Origin: Larimichthys crocea
Taxonomy: Eukaryota; Chordata; Actinopteri; Sciaenidae
Assembly: GCF_000972845.2 (NCBI RefSeq)
Contig: NC_040027.1
Location: 14,251,760-14,315,759, forward strand
Direction: 5' to 3'
DNA: 64,000 nt
This document shows positions 52,291 to 64,000 of this stretch, in pieces. A program made the position numbers and the translations under genes. Within the stretch, counting starts at the first letter, position 1. The number at the start of each line of letters is the position of its first letter. The notes beneath the pieces were generated by a model. The model saw only the letters and a program-made list of their open reading frames with translations, did not search any database and was not told the DNA's origin.

Positions 52291-55200
52291 TTTTCATTAT
52301 TAATTAGGCTGTCCATTTTCTCAATATTATTCAGTCTATAAAATTCAAGTTCCAAGTCCCAAGTTCAAAACACACTGAATTTACACTGACAATCAAACTG
52401 ATACTTTTGGAAGAATTACAGCTGCCCTTCAAGTCCTCGAGTTTTATTAAACATACCACAGCACATTTAGCCCTAACTTGTACTTCCACAAGTATGTCGT
52501 TCATTGTGTGGTGTGAAAATTATTTAAAAAATGTGAAGCCTTAGAGTGACTCTAACTTTTCTTCTCCAACAGTCTTACTGTATGATAATAGAGAGAAGTG
52601 TTTTACAATGCTTCACATCAATAAATTACACACGTCTGTGTCGGAAGTAAGCATTTTCAATTTTCAGACTCTACTTCAACTGATGTCTTGAATAATACAG
52701 GACAGCAATTGAAGCAACATTCGTATTTACCCCCGTGGAGATGATCGCAAACACTTTCGAACTATTTCAGCTGGGCATAAAGGAATCATGAAAGGCCTCG
52801 CCGCTCCCCAGCGTCCCTTTGCACGGGGAATGGAACCAGAGCCTTAATATCAAAACTTCAAATAGTTCCTGTAGAACCAATGCAATGGTGACGGGGCGGG
52901 AGGGGGAGTTCATTTACACTTTACTCACTTTCTTTCCTTTCATTCTTCAACCCTCAGAAGTGTCTCTTCTCTGTTACATCGAAAGTCAAAAGAAGGACTG
53001 AAGAGAAAACCTTTTCTTCTTCTTTTTTTTAAAGAAGCACATTCCCTGTGAGCTATACAGGCTTAGAATGGTTAGACAATTTAATTGGATAAAAGGAAAA
53101 GATTAAAGAGGCCCCGACTCTGTTCCATAAATAATTGATTTCTAATGTATTTGTAGTGGCAGTGAGACGCTGTTGTTTGGGAATGGGGGATGTTGAGTGG
53201 CAGAACGCTTCAGATTTCCCTCAGTCTTTGCCTTCTTTGTTTTTTCACGCCGTGATATTGAAGCAGCATGAAAGGCAGAGAGGGAGCACACTTGCAGCTC
53301 AATTTGATCTTACATCGTCAGAAATCAAAGATCGTGCATGTAAAGAAGGAATCGCAAGGAACTTTTTTTTTTTTTTTCGTGGGAGACCAAAACTTTTCAC
53401 ACTATGTTACTAAAGAATACAATTCTGCTGGTGCAACCCTTGCAAACCCCAAAGGCAAAGCCAGCGACTCTAGCTCGTATCCAAAACTAATAAAAGAAAC
53501 CACAAAATCCATTTTGGGACTTCAACTAAAGTTTTGCGCTTGGATTAAAATATCTGATAGATATTGTGGTAAAAACACAAAAGCACTTTTCAACTACAGC
53601 AACACAACAAAGAACGATAAAAGCAGCAAATTAAAACACGACTAATACAAATGTGAGTCCAAATAATTATCTTGCTCTACCTCACATTTTTACTGCGCTT
53701 CACCTTCTAATACAGCATTAATTTATTGAAGAGTGCAGCCAAATAAAAGGTACACAGTTGTGATAACTTCTTCACAGTTAATTAAAGTCATAAACAATAG
53801 GTCAGCGAGTGCTTAACAGCAGAAAATAATAGTCTGTCGAACACATTAGGAGTGTAACTGCCAGAGGCCACGATTTGTGCACTGTTTCATGTCTTTCCCC
53901 TCTAGGTTAATCTACTTTGTTGCTTCATATTGCCCTGCGTGCAGCCTGACAATGGCGTGGCCTTCGTTCGCCTTAGAAGGACGAGAGAAATAGCTGTCAT
54001 CGCTGTATTTCAATCTCTGAATGCCTCTTTCCTAACCCCCGCCTGTAATCTCATTCCCAATGTCAGCAAATAGCAATCTGCAGAACTGCTGCGGCGATGG
54101 CAGAGGATGGAGGTTAGGCGAGCCTGTGCCACTAAGCATTACTGCTCGGCCCGTCAGGGCCCGTGGTGGCAGAACGAGGGGGGGAACTGAGTGTAGGTTA
54201 CATGTTTTAGAAGCAGGTTGGCAGAAGCGACACGGAGGGGTGCCAGGGAGCGAGCAGGGCTGATGAATGGGGGGTGAAAGTAGAAGGAGGGAAAGGGCGG
54301 GGAACAGGTGAGTGTGTGTGCAGCAGACAACATGGACAAGCTGTGTGTGTTCAGAGAGATCTGTGTGTTTATATGCTGTTCATCCGGGCGCACCCGTGTG
54401 TGCTTGTAACTATGCATGCGTTTGCGTGCATGAGCATGCGGATGTCTACTCATTCCTGAGGTCAAACGCTCACTCACAAATGAAATCTAGCAACGTGAGT
54501 GCCCGGAAGCCTCAGCTGGGCTTGCACGGCAGCTGATCTTGCAAGCCTCAGTGGAGCTGTCTCAATGAGGCAGGATAGCAAGCGCCCAAGCCTGGCGGGG
54601 AGAGGAAGGGGAGGGGAGAGAGGGGCGGTCACCTCACGTGAACCGCTGCCAAAAAAGCGGGCTTCTGTCGCCCGGGAAGAGAAGCCCCGTGTTGGCACGC
54701 TGCATCAGTTGAGAAACTAGAAAGCAGCATTGCGAGGTCAGCGGCAGTGCTGGAACAAGATAATGAGATGGTGGGGGGGGGACAAAGTGGCAAAGAGGTC
54801 CCATACACTACACTGAAAACACGACACAGTGTTGAAAACGCCACGTGAGCAATTACAAGCGAGGTGATGACGTGGCAGTAAAAACGGCTCCGATCTCATT
54901 CATGAAGGATCAGAACTATAGACAGTTTCAACTGAAAACTGGAGGCTGAATTTCTTTTCAATCTGCCAGATTTGTTGATTCAAAGCAGTTATCATTATTT
55001 ACATAAGAAAAAAGGGTCTCGGAAGTCAAATCCGCAGCCTCACACTGACATACATACTGCATTTTTCTTATAAAAAGGCAGCTATGATGGATCATCCGTG
55101 CCTATTGTGTTGTTATAATCTACTCTTTTGCAGTCATACATTATAATCCACTGTAGGTGGTATAGTGATGCATGGGCTTTAGACTAGTTGCCATGTCATC

Positions 55201-55537
55201 AGACTGCCTCATATGATGTCCCCTCTGCCCCCTGGGTGGTCGTTGACCTCCTTCCAGCAGCATTATGCTCACTTCTGTCTCATAGAGCTTGCTGCAACAT
55301 ATATTTACACACATCAAGAACAGCACAGCACAACAAAGGGTAACACTTATCCGCTGTGATTGGAGGAAATCCTCTGATAGTCGAAGAGGAAATAGACTCT
55401 TGAAGCTGAAAGGCCTATGACGAGATTACTGTGTGAAAAGAAATGGATGCAGGTTCAAACTAAAATGAGCTGTGGTCATGTTGTAGATAAAGAACAAAAC
55501 TGAATCCAAAGATTCTATATATTAATCTGTATTTACT

Positions 55538-55670
55538 TATTTTTTGCCTTTATTTGATAGAACAGGCAAAAACCTGAGGAGAGACGACATGCAGCGAAGG
55601 ACCACAGGTCGGAGTCGAACATAGGTTTGTACGGGAAGGACTCAGCCTTTCGTAGCCAACAGGGCACTCC
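55538..55670 (-). mobile_element. tRNA-derived SINE, same family as 10225-10411
   Basis: On the minus strand it has the GTTCGACTCCGACCTGTGG B-box region and the CTATCAAATAAAGGCAAAAA tail of the 10225 element. The A-box end is decayed. Confidence 0.75.
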
Positions 55671-55880
55671 AAATACTTTCAGCTGATATCAGTGAGATAA
55701 AATTAAACAGTAATGCTGGATTGGAGTGGCGGACTCTGCCACTAACAATGAATACTGCTGAATGATTAAAGATATATACTGAAGACAGTTACTGAAAAAA
55801 TATATACTTTTTGTTTATGTAACTTTAGCTGCATTTTATGTATAAAAAAGTTCATTAAAATGTAAAATTATGTTGTATCA

Positions 55881-55945
55881 AAGTCGAACCTGAGTCGCTA
55901 AAGCAAAGCAAGGACTCAGCCTTCTGTAACCACCAGGGTGCCATG
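55881..55945 (-). mobile_element. SINE fragment, same family
   Basis: Reverse-complement fragment with the GGTTCGAC B-box remnant and the GGCTGAGTCCTTGC block also seen at 55538-55670. It lacks the 3' tail. Confidence 0.55.
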
Positions 55946-56092
55946 AAATACTTTATTTTTATTCAGTTATATAACGTTACTCTGTGTTTGGTACTTGCTG
56001 TTTTTTATCTAGATTTTATTTTATTTTAAAGTTAGACTTAAGTCCTGGTTGATTTGGCGAAAGCTGTGGTTATTGCCGTCACAGTAAGTAAC

Positions 56093-56113
56093 ATTTAATT
56101 TAATTTAATTTAA
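56093..56113. repeat. (ATTTA)n short tandem repeat
   Basis: About four ATTTA/AATTT units. Confidence 0.85.
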
Positions 56114-56398
56114 GACTCGTTGAGATGCTACTTTGTCAGAAATACAAAAAAAAGGAGCAACTAATGTATCCGTTCACAGTACAACCAACATGAACTCGCT
56201 CAAGTCAGTCAATTAAAATGGCAACAAGATCTGACTTGTGCTGTTGTTGTGATTTTGTAGAAAGCCACCCTGTTTTTTTGCCTATAGAAATCTTTTAATG
56301 TGAAGCAATGTGTTGGATCGAAACTAGAGCAATGGAATCTACTATAGAGGCAATTAAAAGAACGTAAATATGTAGAATAAAATGGTTTAATATTTTTC

Positions 56399-56434
56399 GT
56401 TTATGTAATTTTAGCTGCATTTTATGTATAAAAA
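56399..56434. repeat. Local direct repeat, partner of 55813-55848
   Basis: 36 bases containing TTAGCTGCATTTTATGTATA match 55813-55848 at 35 positions, 586 bases apart, in the same orientation. Confidence 0.8.
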
Positions 56435-59400
56435 TGTCTCTAAATTTAAATGGATTATCATATTGTGCCTGCATGTTTACAAGAAATGTTGTTTTTTCTA
56501 TGTATATCCGCCATAAAATGAACTTTTCAAGACTTTAAAGGTATACCTTCATACACTAACAGTCTTTATTGGGGGAGACGGTTGGCCAAAGGCATTTGGA
56601 GACTGTGGAGGTGGAGTGTGGTGGGGAAGCGGGGGTTAGGAGGTGGGGGGCCTTTTTTGCATAAAGGTTTCACTCTGACACACATCCCACTTGTTATGAC
56701 ATGTAGAGACACATCTAAAAGCAAACTCCTAAGAGGTTGCTGAGGGCGACCTCAGTAATATGCAAATAAATTCCACCAGAGCATCTTAGACAATGCACAA
56801 AGCTGTCTAAACTGGAAGCCTATTAATACATTAAGTTATGATTCTCAGTTGTGTTGTAAAGAAACAGAGGCAGCTCCACAAGAGCGCAGTGTGTGTGAAC
56901 CTAAACTTTTTCTGACCCAATTACCTTAGCTGATCTGTTCTGACTCCTCTGGCCTGTACTGTTACTGGAGCTACACTGCCATTTGTATCTCTTCCAAGAT
57001 TCCTCATGAACATTTCATGTGAGGTGTCTTATAAATTATGAGGGCTCCTTCAGCTGACATTATGAGGAAAAGTGGCAAAGCCTGCCTTTTCTTCTCCGGC
57101 TCTTATCATGAAACAAAGGCTAGCTCAAACCAGGAGGAAAGGCTTTCCCGACAGCTCAGAGTCCTGCGCGGAGCACAATATGCCCAAATGAATCTCTCTG
57201 CTTATTTCCAATGACTATCTCTCCACCGTCTGATAATAACATTACAAAAACATTTATGCCACTGCTCAAGAATCCCCCTGGAAAAGCACGCTGTATAAAT
57301 ATTGATTAGATATTAAAATTTCACATCTTTCTTAATTCTATACGGTGAAATACTGAAAGTCTGGGATTGCATGAAGGGTTTCTCAACTTGTCATTTTGGT
57401 ATTAAAAAGGAGAAATAAAAACGGCAGAATGAACTACAGTGCATAAGTATCATCATCACTAATTGTAAATAATGCAAAGCATCTCATGCTTTCAATTATT
57501 CAGCTTTATGTCCTGGTTTTGGTTGACAGAAATGTAGTGATGACAAAATATTGTAAGTTCCTCTGATGCTCAAATGCCAAGGCATCTCTGTACTGCAAGC
57601 TGAGTAGCTGTGTCTTATTAGATTTCCACAAACACAGTACACCTACGCACAACCTAAGTGGATTAAACATGACGGATGATGACATTTGGAGAAAAGGCTC
57701 TTTCAGATTACTCAAATCTAATCTGGAACTCTAAATCAGGACTAATCAGTTGCTTTTCAAAGACGCTTCAATCATAGGAGGAATTTCTGGCTTGCTAACT
57801 GGGTTTCTCGCAAGAAAAGACGTTCTTTTATAGTGCATCATTTTCAGGTTTTTTTTAAATTATTTATTTTATTATAATTTTTTTTTTTTACAGTTTGAGA
57901 GAGGTTTTTTTGAGGACGGCTGCTTTTTATGTGCCTGCTTTGCCTTCAAAGGCATGACCGCTGTAATTGCTGGTCTGAAGTTGTTGTAAAAGAGTGTAAT
58001 AATGTTGTGCAAAGGAGCTCAATTGAGTCTTATGAAAAGTTTCCCTGTGACATCACAGAGCAGAGTGTAACATTAATTCAATTGAATTAACCCCCTGTGG
58101 ACCAATGAAAACTCACTATAGCTGTTTCAGATTAGGAGCTCATCAAAGACATTAGTGACACCAATAAAACTTTGCTATAGGAAGACAATGATCCAGTCCA
58201 GTAGTGCGCTAGAGATCGCAGCCCCACTTTGATTCATCTTGTTAATTACTAGCCTTAGGGTTTCAGCAGCCGCTCGCCCTCTTCCCCCTGAACCCCACCA
58301 AAAAAGAAGAGGCTTTTGTGCCATTACATTTTTTTGTAATTACAAAAGTCGTCTCATGCCTTGGGACCGATTCTTCCACAGCCCTGGATATACAGTTAGA
58401 AACACGCCGGACTAAAGTAAATTTTGAAGTAATCTTGACATTAGCGTGGTGACTATATGTACATTATTCAGCGGGGGAGGACGGGGGGCTCTGTGGACTT
58501 GCAAAGCAGCGTGTGCCTGTGCTTGAACTCTCTCCTAATGAGTCCCTGCAGTCACCTCAGTTGAAGACTCCTGCCCTCATCCTCTTTCTTTTCTCTTGGT
58601 TAATTCAGCTGTCGCCTTGTTTAACCACAAGATGACCCTCCTCCCCACCCACCCGGCTCCATTCTTGTAACAGCCAGCCTCTGTCAGCTCGGGACACCAT
58701 CCTTAACTTGTTCTGGCTACCTCAGCTCACATATGACCCATTTCTACCATGTCCTTGTTTTAGGTGCCTTCAGCTTTATTGTTAGTGTATGGTATAGCCT
58801 AGCCCGGAGTTCATGCCAGGTCTGCTTTATGTACACATCCACCCACAAAATTAGGCCAACAAGGCTTTGAGGGCCATTCCTCTGTAAAATGACTACACTT
58901 TGCTTAAGCCAGCAGATCCATTTGACCTATGTCTAATGTGAACCAATTAAGGTTTTTACATCCGCGCGCACCAACGTGAAGCCGAATATCCCTTAATACC
59001 AGTTAAATACATGTCCCTGTAGCTATAATACACCTACACATGCTATCGTGGTGTGCTGTGTGATTATGTGCTGATATAAAGCCTGCTCCAGCGTCCCATT
59101 GAATGTATTGAGTGAGGTATCTAATGGGCATGGGAACTAATTCCAGGGCAAAGGGGATTAAAGGCTAGAGAAGAGGAGAGCACCAGAGGGCTGGCAGTCA
59201 CTGGCAGCAGAGGGTGCAGAGGGCGGAAAAATAGAAATGAAATATAAATGCACACAATCCTTGTCTCTGTCTTTTTGAATCCTATTTTGCAAAATAGTAT
59301 TAAAATTGGTATTTTGTTTAATCCTGGCAGGTTTTTTTTTTCAAAGGATAATATTAAATATAGTTTAATTTAATAATAATAAACGCTTCAGAGAGAGACT

Positions 59401-61031
59401 GTTAAAAAAATGCAGCTGGACAATCAAACAGGATACAGAGTTTTATCAAAATCAGGATGTTTCATCTCTCATTCTCATTATACCCTCAGCGAGAGGTGCA
59501 CCTTTATCCTTTGATCAGATTGATGTAGTTTTGAGACTCTACCTTGAGGACTGCTTCCCATACTGGTAGATATGCCACGGCTGAGTCTACACTTGGAAAT
59601 CAACGAATAGGAAGCAGTGAGAATACTGGGTTAACCTTGCCTGCATAATACACACACCTGTACTCGACAGCCTCCAGCCATTTTCCAAAAAACACTGCTC
59701 CTGTGATACGAAACTAACTTTGTGGGTCACTGGGTGGGCTAATCTAGGAAACCTTATGCCAGTTTTATCTATTAACCCACTATCCCACATTGTTTTTTTA
59801 AGCCTTTATCGCCATAAATGTGGCGCGGGTTTGCTTTTTGTAGTACAACCAGTTTCTTCTTTTAGTTTCACAAAACGTCATATGACAGAGTGAGCGCTCC
59901 TAATGAGACGACGCTCCCTGCGCTAATGTCTTCAGATCTGATCTTGTGTGTGTGTGTCTGCAAAGCTTTTCTCAGTGTTCGTGTTACACGTGAATCAAAC
60001 AGTGACTCATGGGCTAATTTTAGCCACTTGACTACTCTCACCTATGAATGCTACATTGTGACTCTTGCTGTGTCAGAGGTGCTTAGAGCAGAAGGTATAA
60101 GACCACTTACAGCAGAAGTGATTACATTCTTTTGTTTGATGACAAATGCACACGAGTACGTGGTCCTGTTATAATGTGGTAATAAGAAAGTGGAGTAAAT
60201 TTTTCATTGATTGCGTGTGTAAATAATGCGTCTCAAGAGACTTAATCTATTTATATCTGTGAAATAAATCAATACAAATAAAATTGATCTTCTGTCAATA
60301 CTGTGTGCTCTTCCAATGTGAGAGAGGATGCTGTCTCTATTCGCGTGGTCCATTATCGAACAGTCTTTGGCTGCTGTAAATCTCTGAGTAGTTAAGTAGC
60401 TAATATAACGGCAGCATAAACGCTGTGATGCTGAAAGACACAGTATCTAGACATGAATTAAAAACCCTGTTTGGTTTAAATGTATTTCATTCTAGGTAAC
60501 ATCATTAACTAATTGCCTAGCCCACAGCTAGAAATGCTTCTTGTAGCAAGAAGAAAGTAGTCAATCATAATGCAGGATTGCTTCAATTATTCCAAAATAA
60601 AGGTGCAACAATGTAAATGTAATAATACTAATGTAGCAAGATAGATAGATAGATTATCTTCCTATACAAGTCTTAAAACAGTGAAACTAGGATTAGAGTT
60701 CAAACTGCCATGGGACATTATGGGATTCAGCTTTTTGGTGACAAAAATACAGCAAGCTATTGTTGTTGTAATAAAAGGCCTTAGTCACAGCAGTCACAGT
60801 TTGACTTGTCCTAGTAGAAGGAGGTGTTAGTATTAAGACAGGCAATGGTTATGTTCTGTTCAGGTGTTCATGACGGTATGACACAGTATCAGGACCCTTC
60901 AACTAAAACAATGTAATAGAGTAAGAGGTCAGTCATTATTATTTGCTTCTGAGGCACATCAAAATGTCTTCTGTGAAAAAGGCTACTGCTAACCGAGTGT
61001 GTGTGTGTGTGAGATGAGCCATCTTTCTTAC

Positions 61032-61128
61032 CAAAATATTCCTCAGACGGTGGGTTGTCCATGTCAAACAGCATCTTCTTGGTCAGGCGCTCCAGTTCAT
61101 CTTCGGGGTGGGCAACAGGAGCACTGCC
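61032..61128 (-). CDS. lpp: LPP exon (pre-LIM segment)
   Basis: First of five LPP coding exons in the window, 97 nt, read on the minus strand. It encodes 32 codons plus the first base of a split glycine codon, beginning Gly-Ser-Ala-Pro and ending ...NPPSEEYF. The acidic/leucine-rich stretch EDELERLTKKMLFDMDNPP is the conserved block found directly before LIM1 in LPP and TRIP6, and LPP is the better match from memory. The acceptor reads ...TTCTCAG just above 61128. The donor is GTAAGA just below 61032. The intron is phase 1 and fits the LIM1 exon exactly. In the family this segment links the proline-rich, actin-regulator-binding N-terminal half to the LIM domains. The exon start in phase 0 is inferred, because the upstream exon is outside the window. 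Confidence 0.9.
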
Positions 61129-62403
61129 CTGAGAACCAGAAAAGGAACATAGTTGTGATTCACAAAGCCGACCCGGCTAATGACGAAACATTTCAGCGGT
61201 TTCTTGAATTTATTTACCACCTCACTGATGGATATTATCTGCGGTCTGTGCGATACAAACGCTGCTTAAAATGCAGGAAAAGTGCAGGCATGTGTTGCTT
61301 AACAAAATACGTCCAGGTTTGACTTAAGGATTCACAAAAACCTGAATTCAATAAATCAGGATGAAGCGCGCAAGGTCAAACAAAACACATTCACTGTAAT
61401 CAACATGCAGTGGATGGTCTTGAGTCTGCCTTTCCCCTCTGAGATATCTGACCCTGGCTCAGGCCCCAGTGGTGGTGCAGCCTAGAAGGTTGTGCATAAC
61501 CTTCTGTGCAATACAAGCATGTGGAGGGGAAAAAACTGTGACCCTGACTAATCCTTGTAGTTTGGAAAATAATGATAACAGCAGAAAAAAAGAGGAGGTC
61601 AACATTAGAAGAAAGCTACTTTTTAAGTGTTGTGCATTTGGGTGATAGGTCAAGAGATAGTCATTTAGACACTGAGCTTCCAGGTGTGAGCGGTGTCGAG
61701 GCCTAATCTGTAGGAGATTTTAGAAGGATGACATAACTTTCTGAAGATGCCACTTCCTTCCTTTCCTTGTGAGCTCTGACATCTACCTGCTGTGTGTCTG
61801 TATGGGGCTGACGTATCGTGCCTGACATTTTCTGCCAATCATCCCGCTGCTCCCCTTTCACCACCATCCCAGCCCCCGGCTCAATCCCATCACAGGTGTG
61901 TGTATGTGTGTGTGTGTCCTTTCCAGACACCCTGGAGACCTGAACTTGACTCTTTTCTTGCTGCGCGGCTGAGCTTTTTCTGAAAATCAGTGACACTCGG
62001 ATGACCCTTCCTAGATCTGGGGCCGGGCTGGATCTTTACAGTAGATTTGATTTTCAATATTCTATCACAAGCCGAGATCTGAGCTGACCTTTGAGGTGTT
62101 CCTAATTGTTACATCTGGGAGTTGGGTGAATGTTAGCGACCGGTCTGGTTTTGTCTTAATTTATCCGTGGCTTACTGTGTCGCATTAAGTGATCGGATTT
62201 GTCAATAGAAGATTGAGTGAAAAGATGTTTTTGTATCCAGAATGAAAGAGCAGTTACAGATCGTGTCAAACAACTCTTCTGGTGTTATTGATGGCTAAAT
62301 TTGTATGCTCATAATTTTCATTAATTTGATTCATTGTATGTGTCAGTCCGGTTGCAAGGGTGAAGGGTATTAGATGATAGATATGATAATAGATCTATAA
62401 TAG

Positions 62404-62407
<4 letters not shown>

Positions 62408-62443
<36 letters not shown>
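62408..62443. repeat. (TA)n microsatellite
   Basis: Uninterrupted TA run of about 17 units. Confidence 0.95.
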
Positions 62444-62444
<1 letters not shown>

Positions 62445-63993
62445 TCTTATGTATGTATATGTATATAAATGGAAATGCAAACGTACAGTAGGTAGGTTTT
62501 GGTGTAAGAACATGCACCAGTCGACTGAGTTTAACTCCAGAGATGGTGAGAAATGCTGAGCTCTGATTACTGTCCACAATGTATCAACCAGCACCCAGAA
62601 CTTTATGATGCATGACTTTTGCTCAGCCCGGCTCGGGATGCAGCAGGCTGATAATGGAAGCCCAAACAGCAGGCCTCATTAACTGTGAGGGATCGACACG
62701 TTCGATGTGCAAATCTTTCTGCCATGCCGGAGCGTTCTCTAGAGAGCAGCTGGCACCTTGCGCCTCCTCGGCCCGCTCGACCGTAAACGGCCAGGATCAC
62801 ATCATGGAGGATTAAGGGGAGATGAAAGGAACATTCCTCAGCGGTTGGATATTCTCTCTGTTCTCGACTTAAATTACGCAACCTTGTTTTAAAAATAATA
62901 CACAACGGTCAGTGTTGGGTGCGCGTGTGGAAGAGGCTGAACTCTAATGCGACAACCTGTATGAAAGAGTAGATAATAAGTCTGTACAATATCCAAACAC
63001 CTCAAAGAAGTGCTCTTGTTGTAAACATCCAGCTCATTAATGCCTGTGTTGTTAGTTTGAGACAGTGAAGAGGACGATTTAACACTGTTAATCTTAGCTC
63101 CACATCAAAAGCACATTGGAGAGGGAACGAAATGCTGCTATTACCAGAAACAGACTTTTGAGTTTAAGCTTCATTTATACCTTATCCACTCTTTGACACC
63201 CTGCAGCAATGCACTGTCAGGGAGTTTAAAGCACCTTGTTAGGGAGTCTTTTGTGACAGCATGGAATAATTTTTCACTTGAATAAGAGAAAGAAATTGCT
63301 TCCCTGCATGCTTTATGATTGCTTCGCAGTTCGTGTTCGGCTTTTCAGGGGCAACAATAGAAACCATACAGCAGCTATACGTGCCGGAGACATGGTTTTT
63401 CAGTTATGTCTGGCTCAATTCAGTAAATTGTTTGCCTGCGCCCTCAGGACACTCAAGACATGGTTTCACTGAAGTTTTGTGCTCAAATTCAGCGGTGACT
63501 GGATTAACAGCTGCACCTATTTTCCACTGTTTTCCCAGTACATGGAGGATTATAGTTTCAGGTCATCTGCCATCTGCTTTTTAATAGCAAAAATCCTATC
63601 AGTTGTAATACCCCTGAAAGACATCCTGATGGATCATCAAATGCCATCCACTTGACAAACAATTCAAGCTGCTAAATGCCAGACCACTTAAGATCCAAAA
63701 CAACAATCACACCTGTAAATGGCCGTGCTACCTGATACAGCATGACAGAGAACGGTGAGCAGACAAAGCAGAGCCTGGGAGTGGAGCAAGGGGGGTGGTT
63801 GGGCATAGAGGCATGCTCTCACCTAATGCCCTGACAGCACGGTGTCCTGCTAAGAACCAACCAACCAACATCCAGCCCAGTGATAGAGTGAACAGGAGAG
63901 ACAACTGTTCTCAGGGCATCAGGTAGAACAAAGGAGTCTAAGTGAACAGGAAGCAGGTACTATTTACATATCATCACCTACACAACAGAGGGA

Positions 63994-63999
63994 ACTTAC
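63994..63999 (-). promoter_or_regulatory. Candidate splice donor GTAAGT at window edge
   Basis: Read on the minus strand the window begins T then GTAAGT, a perfect donor match. If real, the next LPP exon ends at base 64000 and the intron to 61129 is 2,871 bases. The only support is the motif and its strand. Confidence 0.3.
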
Positions 64000-64000
64000 A

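Larger units (their letters stand above)
48402..61031 (-). other. Large LPP intron between pre-LIM and LIM1 exons
   Basis: 12,630-base phase 1 intron. It contains a SINE at 49108-49305, a 21-bp-period tandem repeat at 49947-50030, a CA microsatellite at 51176-51220, two related MITE-like elements (51561-51855 and 52008-52290), SINE pieces at 55538-55670 and 55881-55945, and a duplicated segment (55813-55848 and 56399-56434). Stretches around 57000-57330 and 58020-58400 look non-repetitive and could be conserved non-coding DNA. No coding exon is evident. Confidence 0.88.
27544..61128 (-). other. lpp: LPP gene, C-terminal coding portion (five exons, partial gene)
   Basis: Span of the partial gene. 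The five exons total 696 nt, exactly 231 codons plus stop, with phases 1, 0, 2, 0 in transcript order and no frameshift or internal stop. The gene runs off the window at its 5' side, because the proline-rich N-terminal region of LPP (roughly the first 350-400 residues in other vertebrates) is not seen. Known family role: zyxin-family scaffold at focal adhesions and cell junctions, binding VASP and alpha-actinin through the missing N-terminal half, and acting in the nucleus as a coactivator. In human lipomas the LIM-encoding part is fused to HMGA2. Nothing suggests a pseudogene: all zinc ligands and splice sites are intact. Confidence 0.93.
61129..64000 (-). other. Upstream LPP intron, partial
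   Basis: The intron before the pre-LIM exon, at least 2.87 kb. It carries an AT microsatellite at 62408-62443 and a short GT run near 61895. The last bases of the window read as a perfect splice donor on the minus strand (see 63994-63999). No large proline-rich reading frame, expected of the N-terminal LPP exon, is present here. Confidence 0.8.

Noticed and set aside
53268..53645. 125-codon open frame on the plus strand
   Set aside because: It includes a homopolymer T run translated as poly-Phe and shows no domain, conservation cue or splice context.
27544..61128. Identity as TRIP6 or zyxin instead of LPP
   Set aside because: The TDL terminus (TRIP6 ends TDC), the TAMDQVFHVDCF block in LIM1 and SKPIMERILRATG in LIM2 all favour LPP.
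31413..64000. An intronic microRNA comparable to mammalian miR-28, which lies in LPP
   Set aside because: I saw no matching mature sequence or suitable hairpin; absence in fish is plausible, but I could not search exhaustively.

Overview
The window looks like ordinary nuclear DNA from a bony fish, most likely a spiny-rayed (percomorph) teleost. It is intron-rich and AT-rich. It carries many CA/GT, GA and AT microsatellites, and several tRNA-headed SINE and MITE-like repeat types that I recognise as typical of fish genomes. There are no prokaryotic features (no operons, Shine-Dalgarno sites, CRISPR or insertion sequences). The species assignment is inference; the exon calls are read directly.

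One gene can be supported. On the minus strand, five exons (61128-61032, 48401-48232, 31412-31234, 28772-28652, 27672-27544) splice with matching phases through GT-AG junctions into one 231-residue C-terminal segment. It comprises a conserved pre-LIM stretch, three tandem LIM zinc-binding domains and a terminal -TDL PDZ ligand. This is the lipoma-preferred partner, LPP, of the zyxin/TRIP6/LPP family. LPP is a focal-adhesion and cell-cell junction scaffold that also shuttles to the nucleus. The N-terminal proline-rich half and the promoter lie beyond base 64000. Intron sizes inside the window are 12,630, 16,819, 2,461 and 979 bases, plus at least 2.87 kb of the next intron upstream.

Layout: 1-27543 is the 3' untranslated region of LPP (end not resolvable) plus downstream intergenic DNA with repeats and no recognisable exon. 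27544-31412 is the compact 3' end of the gene, with LIM2 and LIM3. 31413-48231 is a large intron with two CpG-rich patches, microsatellites and MITE copies. 48232-48401 is the LIM1 exon. 48402-61031 is a second large intron with SINEs, MITEs and a 21-bp tandem repeat. 61032-61128 is the pre-LIM exon. 61129-64000 is intron, ending at a perfect GTAAGT splice-donor consensus at the window edge.

I did not find a new biological system. The items most worth checking are the intronic CpG clusters (possible internal or antisense promoters), the splice donor at the right edge, the polypyrimidine repeat just after the LPP stop codon, a few intronic stretches that look like candidate conserved non-coding elements, and locally duplicated repeat units.
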